From the NCBI RefSeq assembly GCF_041146795.1, contig NC_135168.1:37340370-37404369 (forward strand): 64,000 nt of DNA. Reading direction: 5' to 3'. The notes under the pieces were generated by a model. That model saw only the letters and a program-made list of their open reading frames with translations. It did not search any database and was not told where the DNA came from. The stretch is from Maylandia zebra. Taxonomy: Eukaryota; Chordata; Actinopteri; Cichliformes; Cichlidae. Positions 49,519 through 61,795 of the stretch are shown piece by piece. Positions within the stretch are counted from its first letter, which is position 1. The number at the start of each line of letters is the position of its first letter. A program made the position numbers and the translations under genes.

Positions 49519-52500
49519 ATGATTTCAACTGTAAAGGTAAAAGTTAAAAGTTATTTTTGTATTACTATTTTTAGTAGAAAACATTATAGTCATAAGTCCA
49601 ATCAACTTAATTTAATTAAGTTAAGTCTTAATTTAAAATTGTCTGGCAGACTTAATTCAGTCTAGTAAATAAGAAAAACATAAATCCTAATGTCATATTT
49701 TTGCAGTGAGTAGTTGTTTCTCTGAGTAGACAGCAGAGTGATACTTAAATGAGCTCTTGGTAAATTTTCAGCAGGTTAGTCATGCTGTCTTACACCTGTT
49801 ACAGCAGCATCGTGTCAGCACAACAGCTCTTTCAAAAAAAAAGTCACACGGGCTGAGTTCTACTCATTGCAGTAATGCCGATGTCCACTGAGACTTTAAC
49901 AAAGCCAGAGTAGAAAATAACTGTCTCTAGAGCGTGTAATAGATCTGAGATGTTTTAAGAAGAAAGTACAATGCGTGTTAATTTCAGCATGGGTTTTGCT
50001 AATAATATTCTGCGCTCTTTGTCCTGTAGAAAGCCATTAGACCTGTGTGGGCTGCCAGAGCAATTCATAAATCTGCAGTGGAAGGTAAAACCTTTGTTGT
50101 GTTTCATTCTGTCAGTTCACCAGGAAACATATTTCTCTGTTTCACATTTTCCTTTTGCTTAGTCCAGACCGTGTTTTTTTTTTTCCCCCATTGCATTCTT
50201 CTTTCATTCATTCATTCCTCTCTGCAGTCTTGAAGCAGCCAGCGCCCGAGGACACAGTCACAGCCAGTTTTGGGAAGTTTATCAGTGAAATTAAGCCCCA
50301 GCATCTATCCCCTGTAGTGCTGCACCGCAGTAAAAGAATGGTGCTGGACAGCATTGGAGTTGGGCTGATCGGAAGCACAACAGATGTGTTTGAACTGGCC
50401 CTCCAGCACTGCCAGGTGAGTTGGGGAAAGGGATTAAAAATAAAGGTTTCTTATTAATGTTTCCTCCCATATAAGGCAGTGAGACAGGTGAAAGCAGAAG
50501 CCTCACCTTTTATTTTATTATTTTTTATTTTCTTTCTGATGATTTTTTTAGTTTAGGTGTTTGTCATATAACTTACAAAGAAACCTGTTGAGGTCCCATC
50601 GTTATTTAAAGCTTTTAAACGTTTAGTTTGTGTGTGTTTGTGTGTGTGACTGTGTACACTGAGAGTGTCAAATGTTGCATTGTGCTTACCTGTCTCCGTC
50701 GCTTCCCCTCAGAACATGTACGCTCCTGGTGACAGCAGCTCTGTGTATGGACACAGGGGCATCAGACTCTCCCCGATACTGGCAGCTTTTGTCAACGGAG
50801 TGGCGGTGAGTATGAATAAGTGGAACAGATGTGTCAGCATGCACCAGACAATTTCACGTGCACAGAAACCCGTACCACTCCTAAAAAGTTGCCTGTGTGT
50901 GAGCTCAGTTTTTGGTCCAATCCTGGACGGTAAACAAAAGCAGGACTTGGTGGAAAATCCCAAAAATTTCCATCATTACATCAGGACATCTGCAAACATT
51001 GCTTTTTAAAGATGCCATCAGGGTGCCAAGCTCATTTCTATAGCCTGTGTTAGTCTCAGACAGTAAAAGATTGTAAAGTGAGAGGATTTTCTAATGAAAA
51101 ACCGCCTGTGACTGAGTTTAGCCAGGAAGAGTATGCGCACTAAAAATAATAATTTGGGTGTAGAGAGCTAATCTACATCATTTAAGCACAAACACGATGC
51201 TTGGTACTGGGTCATATCTCTAACAGCAAGCACCTGTTTTTGCCATCAGCTCAGGAAATGTATCAGTAGCCATCTAATTAATTTTAACATTAAACTAATG
51301 CTGTGCTGGGCTTTGATGTCCTATCATTTGATCATTAAAATCTTTTTGGTTCAGACTCACTCCATGGACTTTGATGATACGTGGCACCCTGCCACTCACC
51401 CCTCCGGAGCTGTCCTTCCTGCTGTGTTAGCTCTCAGTGACATGATGCCAGCTAACAATAAGCCCAGTGGCCTGGACTTCTTACTGGCTTTCAATGTTGG
51501 CATTGAGATTCAAGGCCGACTACTGAGGTTCTCTAATGAGGCCCACAATATCCCCAAGAGGTGAGTGCTTTAGAGCTCTATAGCTACATTACAGTATGCT
51601 ACCCTTAACTGATTGCATCATTGATATTAGGTTAGTTTCTCATTGACGATTCTGCATAAATGACTCTGGCTCTGCTGATCTCTACCCTGCAATTTCCAAG
51701 CAGGCTGCGGAGGTGTAATGCACGCTCTATGAATTGTGTCAACAAGCTCTAAAAGGCGTCTTTTCATGCTCATGCGGGGACAGCTGAGACTCTGTGTGTA
51801 GTTTTAGCACTGCTTAGCCATGTGGAGCAGAATATGACAGAGGACTCTTTTTGCCATGTGCTTACACCCTCAAATGTGTCACCACATTATGTGCTTGTTG
51901 ATGACTAAAATCACTAAAAACCTCTTACCACTCATGAAATGAGCTGAGTTACACAAGTGAGAGGCTGTTTGGAAAAACAAGCTTTCACACAGGAGCTCTA
52001 TTATGACCATTACGATATGTAGCACCCATTTAAAATTTAAAAACATCTAACCAACGTTTCTGTTTCTTTCTGATGAATTTCCCAACAGGTTCCACCCTCC
52101 TAGTGTGGTAGGCACCATGGGAAGTGCTGCTGCGTGTGCACGCCTCTTATCTCTGGACCCCATCCAGAGCAGTCATGCATTGGCTATAGCTGCTTCTCTA
52201 GCAGGAGCCCCAATGGCTAATGCTGCCACTCAGTCCAAACCCCTCCACATTGGCAATGCCTCCCGTTTGGGCCTAGAAGCAGCTCTGCTGGCCTCCAGAG
52301 GCTTAGAGGCAAGTCCTTTGGTCCTAGATGCTGTTGCAGGGGTAGCCGGCTTCAGTGCTTTTTATGAAGATTATGTACCACAGCCTTTACAATCGCCCGG
52401 TAATGACAGCCATATGTTCCTGCTGGAGGAACAGGACATAGGCTTCAAACGCTTCCCTGCTCATCTGGGGATGCACTGGGTGGCAGATGCTGCAGCCTCA

Positions 52501-53016
52501 GTCCATAAGATTCTCGTTGGAGTTGGCCCTGGCACTGTCTCCCCAGCTCAGGTGGAGGACATCCTGCTCAGAGTCCCCAAATCGAAGTACATAAACAGAC
52601 CTTTTCCAGAGTCTGAGCACGAGGCACGCCACTCCTTCCAGTTCAATGCTTGCACTGCTCTCCTGGATGGAGAAGTGACTGTGCAGTCCTTCACCCCCGC
52701 TGCCATGAACCGCCCTGACCTGCACGCTCTGCTGAGCCGTGTTCGCCTGGAGCATCCCAATGACAACCCCGCTAATTTCAACCGCATGTACGGTGAAGTC
52801 CAGCTAACCCTGGTTGGGGGCGACACTGTGAAGGGACGCTGCAACACCTTCTACGGTCACTGGCGCAATCCACTGTCCAACGACAGCCTGAGGAAGAAGT
52901 TCAGGAGCAACGCAGAGGTGGTGCTTCCCTCAGAGAAGGTCGAGCGGCTGATTGAAGTGGTGGAGGACCTGGACCGGCTCAGGGACTGCAGGAACCTTCT
53001 CTCACAACTGCAATAG
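49519..53016 (+). CDS. acod1: Cis-aconitate decarboxylase (itaconate synthase), six coding exons
   Basis: Exons 49519-49536, 50030-50084, 50228-50415, 50713-50805, 51355-51560 and 52089-53016 join in phase to 495 residues (human ACOD1 has 481). It belongs to the MmgE/PrpD family and decarboxylates cis-aconitate to itaconate in mitochondria of activated macrophages. The N terminus (MISTVKKAIRPVWAARAIHK) is basic and hydroxylated like a mitochondrial presequence. Residues matching the human active site are present: Asp123, Thr127 and His133 in MDFDDTWHPATHP (human Asp93, Thr97, His103), His189 in FHPPSVVG (His159) and Lys237 in SKPLHIGN (Lys207). The offset is a constant 30, so nothing is lost in the core. 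TATA at 49388 and poly(A) signals at 53411-53420. It is divergent to fusion gene B. Confidence 0.95.
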
Positions 53017-53032
53017 ACTTTGGTTTTGTTGG

Positions 53033-54883
53033 AGTTACACAGTAGCCTAACAGCAACACAAATATTCTTGCACATAAAAATATTCAAATCAAAATATGAA
53101 AAAATCTACATGTTGAGCCATCTGACAATTTTAATATTGTAATATAGACATATATTGTTATTATCTCGGTTCATGAAAAAATCAGTATTTTGAGATAAGA
53201 AGTTGCATTACAAAGGGAACATTAGGTGGATTCTATATATTGAATGCTTTCCAGTATTGCTGCTGTATATACAATGCATTAAGAGTTGTGCTTTTCCAAA
53301 CAATGGATTCCTAAACGGGGTAAAAGATTGTTGCTTTTAATCTATATGTCTGCTTCTATTGTCATTCAAAGAAGACAATTTCAGTATTTCTATTTGTGTG
53401 TTTTCATCTAAATAAATAAAATTACAAAAAACGCAAAAAGGCATTGTCTGACATGTTCTGTGTTACATATTCCAGAGGTGCTTAAAGAGTCAGCTAGCTA
53501 ATGATGCAATAAAGTAGAGCCTTGCTGGTTTGTCAATAAATGAATCACACCCATTAGATAGTTCAAATACATGTTGTAGTATCTGATTTGATTATAAGAA
53601 GAAATATGCACATATACTTCAAATGAAACCATCAGAACATCTACAGAGTGAAAGAAAAAGTTGATAGCTGGTTTTGTCTTTCAAGTGTGTTTATTTGGAG
53701 TGCAAACATAAAGATATGATAAAATGCAAAATGGTGCTGGGAAATGTAGGCTGGTTTCCTCGTTCCTGCTCCTTGAGCTTATGTGTGTGATGTGTCCACT
53801 TCAGTCTTACACAGTGAACTGGAATAGACAAATGTGTCTGTGTTTGGCTTGTTAATGAATAACATTTGGTGCAATTTCAGTGGTTTCCCCGATCTCATAA
53901 ACCTTTGTCTCTTATTCAACCTCTTATTCATTTATTCATCCATTCTCTTTCACTTATCCAGTTCAGGGTTGTGTTGGGGGGGAGGGGGGGTCCCACCTAT
54001 CTATCATAGGGCAAGAAGGGATACCTGTACAGGTTGTCAGTTCATTAAGTGTCTTATTTCACATGGAAACATTTAACTATATAACTGTGTAAAACTGGAA
54101 AACTATGGTGTATTATCTGATCATAAAAGGTATGTCTTTAATAAGTATTTGATAAAGACACAGTTTTTGTCATTTTCCCTCTGTACCCCAGTGCAATGGA
54201 TTTGAAAGGAACCAATCCAGGTATGACATAAATGTAACTTTGAACCTTAATACACAATCTTTAAGAAACATATTTGATGAACCATTTAAAAATTACAATA
54301 ATTCCAAAAAAATGTCCCTCTATCATCAAGGGCTCAAAAGCAATAATTTAAGGAACTGAAGTAATAAATAGTGTTATGGGCAGATGTGGTCTGCTGTATA
54401 GCAGAAAGAAGAGCATTTTGATTTCAGTTATAATAATAACATTAAAACACAATGTCTGTTCTGTTTTTCGGTTCAATAGGGTCTTATATCGCTGATAAAC
54501 AGTTTCATAACAGACAACTGTGTTTTATTTATGTAAATTTTTCTTTAACTGTGGGTACGCAACAGAATTTTTAACATTTTTGCTTTATAAGATGAAGGCT
54601 GGATAATGCTCTTCTATTTTGTTCCCTTTAGTAGCTATTTTTTCCCTTTAGTAGCTATTAATGTGAGGTCTAAACATGTGTCCAAAAATGTGCTGATGCA
54701 AGCAAATAATTGCCAACAAAAAGAACTATTAGTGAGGTGGGAAAGACTTTGAGATTGGCAGATAAAGACTTACATTCCTAACTGCTGTGTTGGCCTTTCA
54801 CAACTGAAAAAAAAAAAAAAGTTGAGAGTTTGCTAACACTCGTTGGAGCTGATATTGTGAACTGCTGGATACGTTTGTTTTAT
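53033..54883 (+). repeat. Tandem unit A: acod1 3' UTR and flank
   Basis: About 1.85 kb from just after the acod1 stop. It is followed by a second unit (54884-60974, interrupted by the LTR element) and a shortened third one (60975 to about 61790). Shared words include AACACAAATATTCTTGCACA and GCATTGTCTGACATGTTCTG. The acod1 coding exon itself is not repeated. No further gene is seen in the units. Confidence 0.85.
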
Positions 54884-55925
54884 AGTAACACAGAAGCATA
54901 GCAACAACACAAATATTCTTGCACATAAATATATTTAAATCAAAATATGAAAGAAAAATCTACATTTTGCATATTGCAGAGCTCAAATATAGCAAAATAC
55001 ATTTTGACCCATGTCACTATTTTTAATATTTGTAATATAGATGTATGTTAATATTATCTTGATTCATGAAGAAATCAATATTTTGAGATAATAAGTTTCA
55101 TTACAAAGGGAACATAAGTGGGTTCTATCTAACAAATGCTTTCCTGTATTGCTGCTGTATATAGAATGTATTAAGAGTTAACAATGCTTTGTGGTTTTCC
55201 AAACAATGGATTCCTAAACAGCCTAAAAGGTTGTTGCTTTTAATCTTTAAATCTTTAAATCTGTTTCTATTGTCCTTCAAATTCAGTATTTCTGTTTGTG
55301 TGTTTTCATCTAAATAAAATTACAAAAAATGCAAAAAGGCATTGTCTGACATGTTCTGTGTTACATATCCCAGAGGTGCTTAAAGAGTCAGCTAGCTAAT
55401 GATGCAATAAAGTAGAGCCTTGCTGGTTTGTCAATAAATGAATCACACCCATTAGATAGTTCAAATACATGTTGTAGTATCTGATTATTTGATTATAAGA
55501 AGAAATATGCACATATACTTCAACTGAAACCATCAGAACATCTACAGAGTGAAAGAAAAAGTTGATAGCTGGTTTTGTCTTTCAAGTGTGTTTATTTGGA
55601 GTGCAAACATAAAGATGTGATAAAATGCAAAATGGTGCTGGGAAATGCTGTGCTGGTTTCCTCGTTCCTGCTCCTTGAGCTTATATGTGTTTAATGACGC
55701 GTCCACTTCAGTCTCACACAATGAACTGGAATAAACTTGAGTTTGGGTCGTAAATGAATAATTCACAAATTAAAACAAATCAAATTGAGATTAATGAAGA
55801 AGAAAAGAAAAGGCACTTTTAAGTTAATCTTTAAACTTAGCTAACAGTACCAACTTATTACCTTTGGTGCAATTTCAGTGGTTTCCCCTATTTCATAAAC
55901 CTTTGTCTGGTATTCAACCTCTTAT

Positions 55926-56599
55926 TGTCATGGTCCTGAGTCTGAGGACTCAGTGTTTTGTGTTCCTTATGCTTTTGTTCATTCAGAGTGTGTATTCTGT
56001 TGTGATTTTGCCATTTGTTAGGTTTCTGTTCTTTGCCTGCCTGCTTCCACTTCTCTGTGTTCCCTCTGTCTGTCCATGGTGTTATTGTGTCTGCTCATGA
56101 GTCTGCCTGTCAAGTTCAGTGTCCGGTCTGGTTCTCTGTGTCTGTTAGTTTCCTGTTTTATTCTGAAAGTTCATGTCTCATGTCAGTGTGTTCAGTTTTA
56201 CCTCTCCCCTGTCTCGTTAGCCTTATTGCTCCCAGCTGTGTCTCCCTCCTGTGGCCCATTCCCTGATTACTCCCCGTGTATTTAAGCCCTGTGTTTTCCT
56301 GTGCTCTCTGTTGTGTCGTCTGTTTAACTCCATGTCAGTCTGCATTATTCTGTTACCTGGTATTCATTCTGTGTCTCTCTGCCATCTCTCTTTGTGCATT
56401 TCGCTCCTCCTCCCGTGAGTGTCTGGTTTAAGTTTTGTTCTTTAGTTTTCCCAGTTTAGGTTTGTTTACTCCCCGCTCTGCTCCTCCTGTTTTGTCACTT
56501 TATCACCTCTGCAAATAAATTTTCACTCGCACCCCAGTCAGTGCCTGCATCTTGGATCCTTTTCTCAATTCACCACACGACTGCTGTGCAGCCGTGACA
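55926..56599 (+). repeat. 5' LTR
   Basis: Contains a TATA-like GTATTTAAGCC near 56278-56288 and AATAAA near 56515, consistent with U3-R-U5 promoter and polyadenylation functions. Confidence 0.85.
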
Positions 56600-57559
56600 G
56601 TACGACGTGACCACAAGATGGATCCAGCGGTCTTGGCCGGGGAGAGTGACCTCACACGTGCCCTACGCCTGGTGGACTGGGTAACCCACACCTCCAATGC
56701 ACGAGCGAAAGTTGTGGGGATAAATGCCGTTGAGGCAATCCTGGCCGGAAATCCCTATCTCCACCAGGTCCGGGGATTTACAGACTTAATCGCTGAGCTG
56801 CATAAAGCCCAGGAAGCGGTGCAAGCTCGGGAAGTAGCCAATTGTGCCCAGCAACAATGGACTACGACCGCCACAAAGCATCCGTCTCAGATTCACCCAC
56901 CGGAGGTTTCACGGCCCGACCCCCCCAGAGGTTTTTCCCTGCCTGTCGGAGCCGTCAGCGGTGGGGAGGAAACATTCGCGCCACCGACGCTTCACCCCAC
57001 AGCCGGATTCAGGGACTCCTGTGCGACCAGCTGTGGTGAGTTTTAAGGACGCTGGTGCTTCTGGGACTGTGTTTTCTGGGGCCGTTCATGGGGAGGGTAA
57101 AGACAGTACACGGTGTTTACCTACCTTCGTGGTAACTGACCTCTCACAAGTTGGCATTTTCAAAACATCCATAACAGTAGCTGACTGTGTTTCATCCACT
57201 CCACCACCAACTCCAGTCTCACTTCAACCAGTACATCAGCCTTTAGCCAGTTCATTAGCCCAGCCTGCATCTATGCCATTAGCCCGATCACCCGTTCCCT
57301 CCATACTGGAGGCTGTGTCTGTGCCACCCATTTTGAATCTCGTTCCTAGCACCCATTTTGAGCGGAGAGACAAATGCATTAAAACCACTCTAGTTTCTCA
57401 GAAACTGGCTAATTTAGAGACTGTTACTCGCCCCAGGGCCTCCCCAGAGGCTGGGTCTCAGCCCCCAGCAGACTCAGGACCCCTGGCGGTTAAGAAGCCA
57501 GCTGAGGACCACACCCGGCCGTCGCTGCCTGAGCAGACCCAATGCTCTGTGCAGCTGCA

Positions 57560-58800
57560 GTCTGCCATGTGTTTGCCAGAGGCCCGTGCGCCTGCTGGTT
57601 CTGTTGCGTCCCTGCCAGAGGCCCGTGCGCCTGCTGGTTCTGTTGCGTCCCTGCCAGAGGCCCGTGCGCCTGCTGGTTCTGTTGCGTCCCTGCCAGAGGC
57701 CCGTGTGCCTGCTGGTTCTTTTCTGTCTCTGCCAGAGGTCTCCGCACCTGCTGGTTCTGTCCTGTGTGTGCCAGGGGCTTTAGTGCCCACTGGTTCTGAG
57801 ACTGTTTTTGCTGGGGGGCCCGAGGAGCCCGTCCAGCCATCTGCCTCGTCAGCTGGGGGGCCCGAGGAGCCCGTCCGGCCATCTGCCTCGTCAGCTGGGG
57901 GGCCTGAGGAGCCCGTCCAGCCCTCAGCTGCAGTCTCATCACCAGCTGCAGTCTCATCACCAGCTGCAGTCTCATCACCCTCGCCTGGTCCAGCTTCCGC
58001 TTCCTCATCAGCATCGCCTGGTCCAGCCTCAGCATCCTCATCAGCTGCTTCGTCTGGTCCAGCCTCAGCATCCTCATCAGCTGCTTCGTCTGGTCCAGCC
58101 ACTGCTTCATCCTCATCAGCTGCTTCGTCTGGTCCAGCCACTGCTTCATCCTCATCAGCTGCCTCGTCTGGTCCAGCCACTGCTTCATCCTCATCAGCTG
58201 CCTCGTCTGGTCCAGCCACTGCTTCATCCTCATCAGCTGCCTCGTCTGGTCCAGCCACTGCTTCATCCTCATCAGCTGCCTCGTCTGGTCCAGCCACTGC
58301 TTCATCCTCATCAGCTGCCTCGTCTGGTCCAGCCACTGCTTCATCCTCATCAGCTGCCTCGTCTGGTCCAGCCACTGCTTCATCCTCGTCTGGTCCAGCC
58401 ACTGCTTCATCCTCGTCTGGTCCAGCCACTGCTTCATCCTCGTCTGGTCCAGCCACTGCTTCATCCTCGTCTGGTCCAGCCACTGCTTCATCCTCCGCTT
58501 CATCCTCGTCTGGTCCGGCTTCAGCCTCCGCTTCATCCTCGCCTGGTCCGGCTCCAGCATCCTCATCAGCATCGCCTGGTCCGGCTCCAGCATCCTCATC
58601 AGCATCGCCTGGTCCGGCTCCAGCATCCTCATCAGCATCGCCTGGTCCGGCTCCAGCATACTCATCAGCCTCGCCTGGTCCAGCCTCCGCTTCTGCTTCA
58701 GCCTCGCCTGGTCCAGCCTCCGCATCCTCATCATCCTCATCAGCTTCGTCTGGTCCAGCCTCCGCCTCCGCCTCGTCTGGTCCAGCCTCCGCTTCGCCTG
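57560..58800 (+). repeat. Coding-type minisatellite cluster inside the LTR element
   Basis: Successive arrays with periods that are multiples of three: 48-bp units at about 57570-57770, 42-bp units at about 57810-57920, 18-bp units to about 57980, then 39-bp and 24-bp units around TCTGGTCCAGCCACTGCTTC to about 58490. Several frames on both strands stay open because of this periodicity. Confidence 0.9.
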
Positions 58801-59379
58801 GGGCTGCAGGGGCCACGCAGCCTTCAGGTCCCCTACTACCACCTCCACATCGTCGGTCATCTGCCAGGCCGCTTGTTGGGCATCTCCGCCACTGTGGACG
58901 CCCTCCTGGACGCCCTCCTGAACGCCGCCACTACCTTCCACGTGGCCGGCCTCCGGACTTGTTTCCGCACCGCTGTTGCCGTCCGCACGGTCGGCCCCCA
59001 GAGCTGTTTCCACGCCGCTGTTGCCGTCCGCACGGTCGGCCCCCAGAGCTGTTTCCACGCCGCTGTTGCCGTCTGCACGGTCGGCCCCCAGGACTGTTTC
59101 CACACCACTGCCTACTGCGTGGCCGGCCTCCGGACCTGCCCCACTGCTGCTGCCTTTCACACGGTCGGCCCCCGGAACTGAACTGTTTTGGCCTCCGGGT
59201 CGGCCCCCTGACCTTGTCCGTCTGGGCCTTTTCGGACTATGTCCCTCCGTCCTGGACCCCCACCGCCCGCCCTGGTCGGGTCGTTTTCTGTTTTTTGGTT
59301 CGTGGGGGGTTTTTTTGGCTTTGGTCCGTTTTTGTGTTTCTGTTGGGCTGTCTGGTGCCAGCCCTTGAGGGGGGGGTAC

Positions 59380-60053
59380 TGTCATGGTCCTGAGTCTGAG
59401 GACTCAGTGTTTTGTGTTCCTTATGCTTTTGTTCATTCAGAGTGTGTATTCTGTTGTGATTTTGCCATTTGTTAGGTTTCTGTTCTTTGCCTGCCTGCTT
59501 CCACTTCTCTGTGTTCCCTCTGTCTGTCCATGGTGTTATTGTGTCTGCTCATGAGTCTGCCTGTCAAGTTCAGTGTCCGGTCTGGTTCTCTGTGTCTGTT
59601 AGTTTCCTGTTTTATTCTGAAAGTTCATGTCTCATGTCAGTGTGTTCAGTTTTACCTCTCCCCTGTCTCGTTAGCCTTATTGCTCCCAGCTGTGTCTCCC
59701 TCCTGTGGCCCATTCCCTGATTACTCCCCGTGTATTTAAGCCCTGTGTTTTCCTGTGCTCTCTGTCGCGTCGTCTGTTTAACTCCATGTCAGTCTGCATT
59801 ATTCTGTTACCTGGTATTCATTCTGTGTCTCTCTGCCATCTCTCTTTGTGCATTTCGCGCCTCCTCCCGTGAGTGTCTGGTTTAAGTTTTGTTCTTTAGT
59901 TTTCCCAGTTTAGGTTTGTTTACTCCCCGCTCTGCTCCTCCTGTTTTGTCACTTTATCACCTCTGCAAATAAATTTTCACTCGCACCCCAGTCAGTGCCT
60001 GCATCTTGGATCCTTTTCTCAATTCACCACACGACTGCTGTGCAGCCGTGACA
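59380..60053 (+). repeat. 3' LTR
   Basis: Nearly identical to 55926-56599, with about three single-base differences. Confidence 0.85.
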
Positions 60054-60974
60054 CTTATGCATTAATATTCATATTCATCCATGTTCTTTCACCTATTCAG
60101 TTTGGGATTGCAGGGTTACAGGGGTGAGGGGATTTCATCCTTGCATAGAGCAAGAAGGGGTACTTACACCTGAACAGGTTGTCGGTTCAATAGGGTCTTA
60201 TATCACATGGAAACATTTAATTATATAACTGTGTAAAACTGAAAAACGATGGTGTATTATCTGATCATAAAAGGCAAGGACACAGTTTTCCCTCTGTACC
60301 CCAGTGCAATGGATTTGAAAGGAACCAATCCAGGTATGACATAAATGTAAACTTTGAACCTTAATACACAATATTTAAGAAACATATTTGATGAACCATT
60401 TAAAAATTATAATAATTCCAAAAAATGTCCCTCTATCATCAAGGGCTCAAAAGTAATAATTTAAGGAACTGAAGTAATAAATAGTGTTATGGGCAGATGT
60501 GGTCTGCTGTATAGCAGAAAGAAGAGCATTTTGATTTCAGTTATAATAATAACATTAAAACACAATGTCTGTTCTGTTTTTCGGTTCAATAGGGTCTTAT
60601 ATCGCTGATAAACAGTTTCATGACAGACAACTGTGTTTTATTTATGTAAATCTTTCTTTAACTGTGGGTACGCAACAGAATTTTTAACATTTTTGCTTTA
60701 TAAGATGAAGGCTGGATAATGCTCTTCTATTTTTTTTCCTTTAGTAGCTATTAATGTGAGGATTAAACATGTGTCCAAAAATGTGCTGGTGCAAGCAAAT
60801 AATTGCCAACAAAAAGAACTATTAGTGAGGTGGGAAAGACTTTGAGATTGGCAGATAAAGACTTACATTCCTAACTGCTGTGTTGGCCTTTCACAACTGA
60901 AAAAAAAAAAAGTTGAGAGTTTGCTAACACTCGTTGGAGCTGATATTGTGAACTGCTGAATACGTTTGTTTTAT

Positions 60975-61795
60975 AGTAACACAGAAGCATAGCAACAACA
61001 CAAATATTCTTGCACATAAATATATTTAAATCAAAATGTGAAAGAAAAATCTACATTTTGCATATTGCAGAGCTCAAATATAGCAAAATACATTTTGACC
61101 CATGTCACTATTTTTAATATTTGTAATATAGATGTATGTTAATATTATCTTGATTCATGAATAAATCAATATTTTGAGATAATAAGTTTCATTACAAAGG
61201 GAACATAAGTGGGTTCTATCTAACGAATGCTTTCCTGTATTGCTGCTGTATATAGAATGTATTAAGAGTTAACAATGCTTTGTGGTTTTCCAAACAATGG
61301 ATTGCTAAACAGTGTAAAAGTTTGTTGGTTTTAATCTATATATCTGTTTCTATTGTTATTCAAAGAAGACAATTTCAGTATTTCTGTTTGTGTGTTTTCG
61401 TCTAAATAAAATTACAAAAAACGCAAAAAAGCATTGTCTGACATGTTCTGTGTTACATATCCCAGAGGTGCTTAAAGAGTCCGCCAGCTAGTAATGCAAT
61501 AAAGTAGAGCCTAACTGGTTTGTCAATAAATTAATCGCACCCATTAGATAATTTAAAAGCCAAATGCATGTTTTAGTATCTGATTTGATTATAAAAACAA
61601 ATATGCTTGTGTACTTTAACTAACACTATCGGTTGAAGTACAGGTCATAAAATGTGCTGATGCAAACAAATAATTGCCAAAAAAAAAAAAAGAACTATTA
61701 GTGAGATAGGAAAGACTTTTGGATTAACAGATATAGACTTTGTTACATTCTTAACTGCTGTGCTGGCCTTTCGCAACTGAAAAAAAAAAGTTTGT
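60975..61795 (+). repeat. Tandem unit C, shortened
   Basis: 60975-61610 matches the start of unit A, then jumps to sequence matching 54690-54830 (GCAAACAAATAATTGCC, ACTATTAGTGAGATAGG). The middle of the unit is deleted. Confidence 0.75.

Larger units (their letters stand above)
55926..60053 (+). mobile_element. Young non-autonomous LTR retrotransposon
   Basis: Two 674-base LTRs (55926-56599 and 59380-60053) begin TGTCATGG and end GCCGTGACA. They are flanked by a 5-bp target duplication CTTAT (55921-55925 and 60054-60058). A G-rich polypurine tract precedes the 3' LTR. I count about three differences between the LTRs, so insertion is recent. The 2.8-kb interior starts with a gag-like stretch and is then dominated by Ser/Ala/Pro-coding tandem repeats. 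No protease, reverse transcriptase or integrase is recognisable, so the element depends on another for movement. The 5-bp duplication fits Ty3/Gypsy-type integration, but the family is unproven. Confidence 0.85.
54884..60974 (+). repeat. Tandem unit B, split by an LTR element
   Basis: Left part 54884-55925 matches 53033-53930. Right part 60054-60974 matches 53930-54883. Removing the inserted 4128 bases and the duplicated 5 bases restores a unit of about 1.96 kb. Confidence 0.85.
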
